The translations under genes and the position numbers were made by a program. The notes beneath the pieces were generated by a model, which saw only the letters and a program-made list of their open reading frames with translations, was not told where the DNA came from and did no database searches. This document shows, one piece after another, positions 1 to 9,100 of a stretch of DNA of 25,186 bases. This stretch comes from Neocallimastix lanati (nom. inval.). Taxonomy: Eukaryota; Neocallimastigomycota; Neocallimastigomycetes; Neocallimastigales; Neocallimastigaceae. The number at the start of each line of letters is the position of its first letter. Positions within the stretch are counted from its first letter, which is position 1. The DNA is taken from positions 1-25,186 of the forward strand of contig JACVTC010000471.1 in NCBI GenBank assembly GCA_016946835.1, in the 5' to 3' direction.

Positions 1-573
1 ATATTGTTTGATAGTTTGGTGTATGATGAGAGGATGAAGTCTATGGGCAAAAACACTATGGGAATAAAGATAAAAACGTAAATTAAAACCGTTATAAACC
101 ACATTTAATACAATATCTTTTAAATTTATATATTTAAAACTATTTAAAATTCTTTCTTTTGAATCTTCATCATAATCGTCTGGTTTTAAATAAAATTCAA
201 CTACACTTAACTCTGTTTTATTATGAGTTATATTATATAACTCTTTCAAACCATTAATCGTATCATCGCCTGCAAGTTTATGAAAATAACTCAAAGCTGA
301 TTGAGTGACCGGTTCTCCAATTGACTGAGCCGCTAGAATTCCAACATGAGTATTTGCTGCCACTTTATGTGAATTAATATGATTTATAACTATTTTAACA
401 AATTCATCGGGTTTAAAATTTGGCGATTTCCTTTTTTGTTCAAGAAATTTTCTAATTTTTTGAAGTAAATTTTTAATGTATACTTGAAAATGAATAATCT
501 CATTAGAAAATGGATTAAATATTTTATTACAAATATAATTAATGTCTGATTCAGAAAAATATTCTTTAGTCAT
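1..573 (-). CDS. RNA polymerase largest subunit (Rpb1), C-terminal A''-like part, 3' end beyond window
   Basis: This is an open frame of 191 codons that starts with ATG at 573 and runs off the left edge without a stop. Residues 76-91 carry the signature of Rpb1 just before the trigger loop (VGILAAQSIGEPVTQ), followed by the trigger-loop Phe-His pair (His98), Ala-Gly at 101-102 and a LKEL stretch matching the 'RLKEIL' helix after the loop. In multisubunit RNA polymerases the trigger loop closes over the incoming NTP and helps catalysis. The start is well fixed, because the codon directly upstream of the ATG (574-576) is an in-frame TAA. The piece therefore cannot be a simple continuation of an upstream exon in this frame. 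The matching N-terminal half is at 12199-14358 on the same strand. The trigger loop is shorter than in eukaryotic Pol II. Family assignment is secure from the motif; the giant-virus origin rests on the neighbouring genes. Confidence 0.88.
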   Translation of the reverse strand, partial: MTKEYFSESDINYICNKIFNPFSNEIIHFQVYIKNLLQKIRKFLEQKRKSPNFKPDEFVKIVINHINSHKVAANTHVGILAAQSIGEPVTQSALSYFHKLAGDDTINGLKELYNITHNKTELSVVEFYLKPDDYDEDSKERILNSFKYINLKDIVLNVVYNGFNLRFYLYSHSVFAHRLHPLIIHQTIKQY

Positions 574-1010
574 TTATTTTTAAATAATTTTATTAATTTT
601 GGTTTATGAAAACGAATATATTATTATCATTTTATTTAAGAAATATAAATGTAAATAAAATTTTTACATCTATATAATAAATTTTTTTTGTATATAATTA
701 AATTATTATGTTAAAATTAAAATAAAGAAAACAATAAATAAATTTAATTCATTACATGGATTAAAGAAATCAATAAAATTAGTTGATTTGATGAGATATT
801 TTTTTTTTGTTTTAAAAAATATAAACTAAATATATATATATATATACACCATAAATTTTTAAATATATAAATAATAAAAAATCAATATATAAAACATAAT
901 TTTTAAATATATAAATAATAAAAAATATATATATAAATTATATATAAATATATAAATTTAAACAATAATAATCTATAAATAATGAGTATGTTTCTGAACA
1001 AAAACGAAAC
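574..1010. other. A/T-rich intergenic spacer, tandem genes on minus strand
   Basis: No coding frame was seen. It contains TA dinucleotide runs around 831-846 and a near-perfect direct duplication at 850-926. It should hold the promoter of the Rpb1 C-terminal ORF and the 3' region of nothing but itself on the other side, since 1011-3221 ends here on the minus strand. No recognisable promoter motif stands out from the A/T background. Confidence 0.7.
850..926. repeat. Direct duplication, about 33 bp units, period about 45 bp
   Basis: Two nearly identical copies, 850-882 and 895-926, differ mainly by one base in an A/T run near their start. The core reads tttttaaatatataaataat in both. This looks like a local tandem duplication in non-coding DNA and nothing suggests a function. 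Confidence 0.8.
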
Positions 1011-3221
1011 TTAATATATCATATAGTCAGAATTATTTTTATTTGGTATAATTATTGAACCATCAATATTTCTATTTAATAATAAATATGGTTTATTTTT
1101 CATCCCAGGTTTAAAAGGAATAAATTTTGCTTTGCATGGATAATATTTATTATTTGACCATACACCATATACAATTATATTATTGTTTTCTTCATTATCT
1201 TTTGATATACTATAGTAATGATATGCATTTATATCTTTAACATGGTCATACAAATCAGATAATTCTGGTAATAAGGATTCCAATTGACTTGAAGAGATGA
1301 TAGATACTTCAGGAATTATATTTGAATAAAACGAATACCACAAATAGCAATTTGTTTTTTCTATGCGTTCCTCAGCGATAAGAATAACGTGGTCATCTTC
1401 CTGTACGAATTGTTTAACACAATTTTGTAAATCGTTATTATCGATAATTGATATATTATTTTTAGTATATAAGGAAAAGATTGCTTTCACTAAAGGATCG
1501 TCCTTACAAAATAAATTAGAAGATGAGGAGATAATAAATTCATATCTATAATTAGATACTGTATATAATTTAGTAGTATTGAGCATGATGACAAGGAAAG
1601 AAAAAGAAGAATTATAATTATACAAATAATTAGTAACGGCATAAGGATAAACCTCTGAATTATTATCAACGGAAAAGGCTAAAATATTTATTTTTTTGGC
1701 GTCTATGTTTTCATTTTCAAAATATTTTGAATTATTAATCTTACTCTTCACTGAATTTATAAAATTCTCTTTCGAGGGAATTCCAATATAGGAATGACAT
1801 TTAGGACACTTTTTGAATTCAATTAGCGAGTCAACAATATCAAAATGGACTCTATATAATATTGATAGTTCAAATCCATATGGCACAAATAATGTTGGAG
1901 GCAAGATACCTTTACTATTTTCATCAAGATGAGAAGAAAGGTTAGAATATTTTACGTTCTTTTTATTGCTAGCATTTCGAATTACTTTAACACATTTAGG
2001 TACTTTCCCTTCTTTATTAAAACTTTTATTTGTAGTTAGATTAATAGTATATCCAGAATTTAAAGGAGCCATATAATAATTCTCTTTCCACTGGACATAT
2101 CGTATGCTATTTCTATCGCAGTACTCTTTGTCAGCAATAACCGGTAAAACTTTGTCTTTATTGTTGAAATATCGAGTATAATAATTACCAAATAATTTAT
2201 TATAATTTATCTTTATTGGAATGTTAAAGTGGAGATCGCTTCCGATCATGACCTCATTGTGAAAATCGATATAAAGAAAATATAAATATTTGACTATTAT
2301 TTTGATCGTTGAATACATATACCATTGTACCTCTTGAAATTGGATAGTTTCATTAAAAGTTTTCCATTTATTATATAAATTCATAACGAAAGATGTTTTA
2401 TATATATCAAGAGTATAAATTACCTTTTCAGCTAAAGACATTACATTAATACTTTCATTGGTATATATATTGAAGAATAGATTGTGTTTGAGAAGCATCA
2501 TATCAAATAATTGAAAATTTATACTAATAGGGTAGTTAAACGTTACTTTTAAGGGATCACATTCAATAAAAACATCATCAGGAGAAATATTAAAGAAAGG
2601 TAAAATTTTCAAAACAATATCATACGACTCTTTTACGGTAAAAGTTATTTTACTTTCAGTGATCAATATATTATCATGGCATAATTTTATAAGGATATAA
2701 TTTTCATTACTTTCAATACTTTTTGAAATTGAATTATCATCATTCATTAGTACTTGTTCATAAAGATATGTTTTATTGAAATAATCATTATAATAGTGTA
2801 AGTAAGTTATACTTTCTATATTACAAATAATATATTGTGCAGTTTCTGATAAATCTAATTTTATCAACTCCTCATAAACTATTTTAAAGCGTTGAATTGG
2901 AATATCAATAGAGACATAAAACAAAGTTTTAGTTGTATCATTCAAGTAATATTTATGTTTTATATGTTTATTGTTAACAATACTTTCTAATCTATCAATT
3001 AACATAAACATTATTTTGTGCTGATAATCAATATTACTAATATCTGTATCTTTATTATCGTTATATTTAACGATATATCTATCTTTTGATAACTGATTAC
3101 AATCAATGATATTTATACCCTCGAAAAAAGAATAAATTTTACCATTTATATGTATTTCCAATTGTAGAGGAACAGAATGATAATTTACTAAAATACTACG
3201 GATAAGATTTATAACATTCAT
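1011..3221 (-). CDS. Unrecognised 736-aa protein, probably viral
   Basis: This is a long intact ORF with a normal amino-acid mix, clearly less A/T-rich than the flanking DNA, so it is almost certainly a real gene. I do not recognise the family. No signal peptide or membrane segment is evident. Around residue 470 there is a Cys-Pro-x-Cys pair (KCPKC) that could be half of a zinc site, but no second pair lies close by. Several basic clusters fall near residues 400-430. The gene lies between the two halves of Rpb1, next to the TFIIS-like and helicase genes, so a role in viral transcription or in the particle is possible but unproven. Its length is close to that of the poxvirus early transcription factor large subunit, which is only a size coincidence as far as I can see. 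It is transcribed divergently from the TFIIS-like gene. Confidence 0.8.
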   Translation of the reverse strand: MNVINLIRSILVNYHSVPLQLEIHINGKIYSFFEGINIIDCNQLSKDRYIVKYNDNKDTDISNIDYQHKIMFMLIDRLESIVNNKHIKHKYYLNDTTKTLFYVSIDIPIQRFKIVYEELIKLDLSETAQYIICNIESITYLHYYNDYFNKTYLYEQVLMNDDNSISKSIESNENYILIKLCHDNILITESKITFTVKESYDIVLKILPFFNISPDDVFIECDPLKVTFNYPISINFQLFDMMLLKHNLFFNIYTNESINVMSLAEKVIYTLDIYKTSFVMNLYNKWKTFNETIQFQEVQWYMYSTIKIIVKYLYFLYIDFHNEVMIGSDLHFNIPIKINYNKLFGNYYTRYFNNKDKVLPVIADKEYCDRNSIRYVQWKENYYMAPLNSGYTINLTTNKSFNKEGKVPKCVKVIRNASNKKNVKYSNLSSHLDENSKGILPPTLFVPYGFELSILYRVHFDIVDSLIEFKKCPKCHSYIGIPSKENFINSVKSKINNSKYFENENIDAKKINILAFSVDNNSEVYPYAVTNYLYNYNSSFSFLVIMLNTTKLYTVSNYRYEFIISSSSNLFCKDDPLVKAIFSLYTKNNISIIDNNDLQNCVKQFVQEDDHVILIAEERIEKTNCYLWYSFYSNIIPEVSIISSSQLESLLPELSDLYDHVKDINAYHYYSISKDNEENNNIIVYGVWSNNKYYPCKAKFIPFKPGMKNKPYLLLNRNIDGSIIIPNKNNSDYMIY

Positions 3222-3772
3222 AGTTTTTTATACTCAATATGAAAATATAATTTTTACCTATAAAAAAAATAATAATATTTCTTGTTAATATTTTAAATCG
3301 TACCTAGAGTAAATTTTTTATCATTTTAAAAATCAACTATGAATTATTATATTTAAATAGATATATATTTATTATTATTTTTTTTTTTTTTTTTTGTGTT
3401 GAATTTTTTATTTTTGATTTTTTTTTATTTCATTACTAAATTTGACAAGGCTATTTTTATTTTTTTAAGTACTACAAATATTTTAGAAAAATTTTTATAA
3501 TATTTTTTTTTTCTAAAATGAATTTTAAAAAATTTAAAAATTTATTAAAATCTAAATCAAATTTATAACTAAATTTTGGAGAAAAAAAATTAGGAAATAT
3601 TCTTTTTAAAAACTTTAAATAGATATAACAAATAAATAATAGAAAGTAAATTAATGAATTAAATATATAAATAAATAAATAAATAAAAATAAATAAATAA
3701 AAATAAATAAATAAAAATAAATAAATTAATTTAAATAGATTAAAGATTAATAATTAAAAAAATTAATATAAT
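3222..3772. other. A/T-rich divergent intergenic region
   Basis: This spacer separates the divergently transcribed 736-aa gene (-) and TFIIS-like gene (+) and must contain both promoters. It holds a long T run around 3379-3395, several shorter T or A runs, and an AAAT/AAAAT microsatellite near the plus-strand gene. No conserved promoter box can be told apart from the background. Confidence 0.65.
3667..3726. repeat. AAAT-type microsatellite
   Basis: An ATAA tetranucleotide run is interrupted at regular intervals by an extra A, giving a higher-order period of about 13 bases. It lies 45-105 bases upstream of the TFIIS-like start codon, in the likely 5' leader or promoter. Confidence 0.85.
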
Positions 3773-4024
3773 ATGGATAATATTTCGATGAAAGCATTGG
3801 ATAAATTTTTTAAAGAATCGTCCTTATTTAGTGAAGATAGATTAAGAGAGAAAAATAAATTACCGGTATTAGATGATGAAAAAAAGGAAATAAAAAAAAA
3901 TTCTATATGTTGTAAAAGATGTAATAATAATAAATATATTGAGTTGAGACGTTTACAAATTCGTAGATGTGATGAAGAGGCCACTATAGTATATTATTGT
4001 TCAAACTGTAAAAGAGTTATTTAA
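3773..4024 (+). CDS. TFIIS-like zinc ribbon, minimal transcription elongation factor (or Rpb9-like)
   Basis: This 83-aa protein ends in a C-terminal zinc ribbon. Cys47-x2-Cys50 and Cys76-x2-Cys79 form the metal site. Between them a segment Q-x-R-x-x-D-E (Asp67-Glu68), followed by Thr and Tyr-Tyr-Cys, matches the TFIIS signature around the acidic hairpin. In TFIIS this Asp-Glu pair reaches the polymerase active site and stimulates cleavage of backtracked RNA. The first 45 residues are charged and show no recognisable domain. TFIIS proteins of eukaryotes and giant viruses are usually two to four times longer, so this is the ribbon with very little else. Rpb9 has a similar C-terminal ribbon, but no N-terminal Rpb9 ribbon is visible. 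Its position among Rpb1 and helicase genes fits a viral transcription role. An antisense frame overlaps it almost entirely and is a shadow. Confidence 0.8.
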   Translation: MDNISMKALDKFFKESSLFSEDRLREKNKLPVLDDEKKEIKKNSICCKRCNNNKYIELRRLQIRRCDEEATIVYYCSNCKRVI

Positions 4025-4614
4025 AACTTTTATTTATTTTATAATTTTTTAATAATATTTAGATTTAAATTATTTATGAATTTTAAATATTTAATAAATG
4101 TTATTTAAATATAATTCATTATATATATATCTAATTAAAAATATGGAATTTTATATTCAATTTAACTTTTATAAAATATTAAAATTATAGTTTTGGTTTA
4201 AAAAAAAATATGAATAATTTTAATTTTTACATAAATTATTTTTTTTTTTTTTGAAATTATTATCCAATATTATAATATTACTAATTAATTATAAATATTC
4301 CTTCATATGAAATGAAATGAATTTAATACAAGAAATTATGTATATTATAATATTAATTTGTAAATATTTAAATTTTTTTTTTAAAAAATAATAAAAAGTA
4401 ATAATAAAATTAGTAGTTTATAGTGATTAGGGGCTTATACAAAAAAAAAGAAAAAAAAATTGACATAAATAATATATTTTAACCATTTCCTAATTTGTTT
4501 AAAATGAAAAATTAAATTATAAATTTAATAGTAAATTACTCATTAACGTATATAAATTTTATTGAAATTTTTTAAATACAATATTTAATGTATTAAAAAG
4601 TATTAAAATTTAAA
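4025..4614. other. A/T-rich intergenic spacer between two plus-strand genes
   Basis: No coding frame was found. It contains several A or T homopolymer runs, for example around 4240-4251 and 4441-4458, and one short stretch with slightly more G/C near 4420-4440. It separates the TFIIS-like gene from the 283-aa gene, so the two are not tightly linked like compact viral genes. Confidence 0.65.
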
Positions 4615-5466
4615 ATGCAAAAAAAGAATTTTAAAAGTTCGGAACAACTTGTCAAGTCGATAAACTCTTCTAATAAATCTAGTACTTCAAGAATGGATTA
4701 TTATAATCGTATCTTATTATCATCATGCAGTACAGATATGATATTTCAAAGAATGATATCTACTATAAATTTTAAGGAAGTTGTACCTTTACCTAAAAAT
4801 AATAGTATGTTTCGATTTGTTATCAAATGTTTCAATAATACCAATAATGTAATTTTAGGACCTTTAAAAATTAGTTCTGGTATTACGTTAACGGATTTAC
4901 CCTCTTTATCTATTCCAATGTCCCATTACCATCTTAATAAAAATAATTTTGTACAAGATAATTTTATTCATCGAATTTCTGAAAACGAAACTGAACCAAT
5001 GAAAAAATTTATTGAACGACTTCGATTTATCGATTCTCGTATGCAAATGCTAATTTCGGATTATATTAGACATATCGATGAATCTTCTCCTATTTATTAC
5101 ATGTTAAAAAAGAATAATGTAACATTTAATCAAAACTGGATCTTTACTGGTATTATAAATAAAGGAAATAATAATACCGAATATATTAATATTCGCTACT
5201 TTAAAGATTCATTTAAAGGCAAAAAAAAGATTGGTACTAATGTTTATTGTGGAGATGATTATTTGGATGAGATGGCAGATCTTCTTTCTAGAGACACGTT
5301 TTGTTATATTAATGGAAATATTTATCCATTGATAAAAGTAAATTATATTATTATTAATGAACGTATTGTTAATAATATACCAATGGTCAATTTTACATGT
5401 AAAGCTTACTTTGTAGATATAAACTTTATACCAAATTCAATTCATTGTAGTACTAAAAGATTATAA
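4615..5466 (+). CDS. Unrecognised 283-aa protein, probably viral
   Basis: This intact ORF is preceded by about 590 bases of A/T-rich DNA. The first 30 residues are Lys/Ser/Asn-rich and look disordered. The rest alternates short hydrophobic and polar stretches and looks mostly beta-strand, with one helical, charged segment around residues 115-145. There is no signal peptide, membrane span or cysteine cluster. I do not recognise the family. Its size, strand-rich character and setting would be compatible with a giant-virus single-stranded-DNA-binding protein (asfarvirus CP312R or poxvirus I3 type), but I see no diagnostic motif and offer that only as something to test. It converges on the helicase gene to its right. 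Confidence 0.75.
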   Translation: MQKKNFKSSEQLVKSINSSNKSSTSRMDYYNRILLSSCSTDMIFQRMISTINFKEVVPLPKNNSMFRFVIKCFNNTNNVILGPLKISSGITLTDLPSLSIPMSHYHLNKNNFVQDNFIHRISENETEPMKKFIERLRFIDSRMQMLISDYIRHIDESSPIYYMLKKNNVTFNQNWIFTGIINKGNNNTEYINIRYFKDSFKGKKKIGTNVYCGDDYLDEMADLLSRDTFCYINGNIYPLIKVNYIIINERIVNNIPMVNFTCKAYFVDINFIPNSIHCSTKRL

Positions 5467-6156
5467 ATATATATGTATATATATATATATATTTATATGT
5501 TTATAGTAAAAATTTGACAATTTTAATGTTATAATTTCATTTAAATATACTTTAGTAATAACATACTTAAAATTTTAATTATAATAATTTATATTTATAT
5601 AATAATATTAATGTAGTATAACCATAATATATAATATAATATAATATAATAAAAAATAATATAATATAATTATTTAATAAAATAATATTATATATATAAT
5701 TATATATAAAATTATATTTAAATATGTAATGAATAAAGATATATAATAATAATTACATTAAATATATTTGGATATTAATTTTTTTAAAAAAATATATATA
5801 TATATTTTTCAATGTACAGATAAATATATTTAATTTTTTTTTTTTATTTATTTAAAAAAAAAAAAGTAAAAAGGAATATAAAATTATTAATTAATTTTTA
5901 TTTTTAAAAAAATACTATATATAATATAAAATATTTACATTTAATTTTTCAAATATAATAATAATCTCGTATATAATTAATATTTAATATTTAATTTTAA
6001 TATACTATTTATTCATATACCTATATATAAAATTTTAATTTAAAATATTTTTTTATTTTTGCAATTATTTAAATATATTATTATTTTAATTTATATAAAA
6101 TTTATTCACAATATATATATATTAACTTTACTAAAAATAATTAAAGGTTTATTCAT
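5467..6156. other. A/T-rich intergenic spacer between convergent genes
   Basis: No coding frame was seen. TA runs occur at 5467-5491, an ATAAT microsatellite lies around 5610-5670, and a T12-spacer-A12 inverted pair is at 5834-5865, followed by GTAAAAAG. The pair could fold as a hairpin and lies about 290 bases past the helicase stop. A very similar A-run plus GTAAAAAG lies downstream of the N-terminal Rpb1 gene. Confidence 0.6.
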
Positions 6157-9100
6157 TTATAAAATAATAATAAGATCATAATCAAATAAATATTTTTCCC
6201 ATAATTCTATCATTTCATTTCTACTATCTTTAATTTTTTCTGAAAATTTTGACAATAATTTATGCAACAAAAAAGCTTGATGTGGTCTTTCTTTACAATA
6301 TTTAGGAATATCGTTTTGAGTGACAACGCTTAAAATATGTTTTTTAATTTCTTTATATTTATCTTTATTGTTTTCTTCTTTATAAAATTTTTCCAAATCT
6401 TTTTCAGAAATTACTTTATAGTTTGGAATACGAATAGATGACAATTTTTTTTCCATATCGTCATAACATATTGAATAGATGAGCTTTTCAAAAAGTTCTT
6501 CCTTTATATAAAAAGTTTCAATATTACAACCACGATTAATTTCACGATAATTAATAGAATCCGAATCTGAAGTAGAACATTCTGAAGTAGAACATTTTGA
6601 AGTAGTACATTCTGAAGTAGAACATTTTGAAGTAGTACATTCTGAAGTAGAACATTTTGAAGTAGTACATTCTGAAGTAGAACATTTTGAAGTAGAACCA
6701 TTTGAAGTAGAAATATTTGAAGTAGAACCATTTGAAGTAAAAATATTTGAAGTAGAACCATTTGAAGTAGAAATATTTGAAGTAGAAGGTTCCTCTTCTT
6801 TAAAATTAAAATTTAAATTTTTTTTCAAGTCACAATATCTTAAAGTTAAATCATTACATAATATATAGACATATTTATAACGATCTTTTTTTCGATTTCG
6901 TTCTACAGTTCTATAATGATCATCCATTTGTTTTGAAATATCCTCTGAATTAGGCTCATTATTTACCAACCTCCATTTTCGAAAATTAAAATCCGCATAA
7001 ATAATATTAGTACTAAAATCCTTCTCTGACTTTTTTTTATTACTAGCATAAGATGAAGTTGTAATAGTTGAAAAATATGATATATAAATGAAATTATCGA
7101 TTTTTTTCCAATAAGGATAAAATAAATTAGAGATATTGAATAAATTTTGACGTAGAGCATATCTTAATATAAACAATTTTTCAGTATGAGAATATTTAAT
7201 AATTTGATTATATGCTTCTCTGGTCATATTAGCATTTTGTAATTTATTGTTTAAAGACACTATTTCTTCGCTTTTAATATCAACCTTTGCGTGAATAAAG
7301 TAGGATAACTGTTCGTTCATTTGCTTACTTCTATTATTATTATAAAATGGAAGATTTTGGCGAAGTAATTTTCCAAAATAAGCATTCCTATAATTTAAAC
7401 GATAATTGGATATAATTTTACAATAAATCATTCCGTCAGAATATCTTAAAATACCACCAGCTATCACAATATTATTACTATTTATATATTCTATTAATTT
7501 TGGTAAAACGAATAGGTTAATGATAGGAATTCTATCCATAAGATCCATAATTCTAATACAATGGTTCTCTGAAAAGAATGATCTTAACTTTTTATTTATT
7601 TCGATCATACATAATGGTAAAAGTTTATCTAAGTATACTGAAGAATAATGTAAATATGGAACGATACTTGTATTGCCAATTATCTCATTTCCATTAATAT
7701 CTTTGAATGTAGAAGTCTCTCCATGAATATTAGCATCTATAGCTATACTAGTATTGGTCAATGCTCTACTTTCACTCAGTCTTGATTCAATATCAAAAGG
7801 TTTATTCAGTTCGTTAGTAGAGAGACCGTTAGTGTTTTGAGGATCATTTAGGTTAAAAGGAGCATGAATCAAAAATTCTATAGAAGCATTTTTTAATGCT
7901 TGATTAAATTTTAACGCATCTTTATATTTATTTTCACATAAAATATACTTGCGATAGTCCACACTATACTGATATGAATCGGAACACTTTACTTCGTCAT
8001 CACATGCCATGTACAAATAAACATTGACGAATCGTTGATTTTCAGGAAGAGAATCATGTGAACCGACGCGTCGAATACGGCCAATAATTTGATTTATTTT
8101 CTCATAATTCCAATGCGGTGTTAATATGTGTAATTGTCGGACATTCATAATATCAACACTTTCCGATACTATGTCACTTCCTAGAAGAACCTTTATCTTT
8201 GATCCATTTTGATTACTTGAATCATTAAATATATCTAAACGCTCCATCATATTTGGACAGAGCTTTTTATCTCCAGTAATGAATGTAAAATTCCAAAATT
8301 TATCATCTCTTTCTTTTCGAATTTCCTTTAGTTCAGCGAATTCGTTATCATCATCAACATCACCATCATGAAAAGAAGAAAAATGATGAGGAAGAAAACG
8401 ATTGATCCCTTTGCCTTTCCTATCCACTTTACTTTCTAAATTGGAAAAATTTGATGTCTCATCATTATGACGGCTATTAGATGATATTTTATTATATACA
8501 TAATGATAGCCCATAGCACAAAGTATCGCGGAAAAGTAATAAATACCAACTTGCTCAATGATACTGCAATAGATAAATACAGGTCCGTCTGGATTTTCCT
8601 TTTTATTTATTTCGTTAAGACAATGATACAATTTACAACAATAATTTTTAATATCCTTGGATTGCTGATTTATAATATCTTGTAAAAGAGGGTTACTATG
8701 AATAATCTTATCATTACTAAATTGATATTCTGATAAATCCGATTTAACTTTGGATTTTGATCTTTTTTTTGCATCATTCGATTTACCTTTTGCTTTTGAT
8801 CCCTTTTTGGTATCATTCGATTTACCTTTTGCTTTTGATTCTTTATTAGTATCTTGTGTTAAATTATCATCAATTTGTAAATTAAGAACACCAAGTGTTG
8901 CTTTCACATAATTGATTCCCATATTATTCTTCTCTTGAGGTTCCTTTAGGATATTTCGATAATTTTGAAGTTGAACTCCTTGCATAGGTACTTTTACTAT
9001 TTTGTAACGTTCAATACCTTGTATATATGACCCCATATAATTCACGGTCGTGTTTGGTGGATTTAATCCATAATAAGACAGGTGACCAAGCATTTCTTCT

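Noticed and set aside
1700-1860. Weak resemblance of the 736-aa protein around its Cys-Pro-x-Cys pair to the zinc finger of Sec23/Sec24 coat proteins.
   Set aside because: The second Cys pair and the typical following motifs are missing, and the viral setting makes it unlikely.
5834-5872. T12/A12 hairpin as a bacterial-type terminator.
   Set aside because: The organism is eukaryotic or a eukaryotic virus and the stem has no G/C, so a rho-independent terminator call is not supported.
6504-6761. Leu/Gln-rich repetitive frame inside the helicase gene.
   Set aside because: It is the out-of-frame reading of the 15-bp tandem repeat, wholly inside the helicase ORF.
6574-6786. Regularly spaced repeats that could be mistaken for a CRISPR array.
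   Set aside because: There are no unique spacers; it is a contiguous tandem repeat inside a eukaryotic-virus-type gene.
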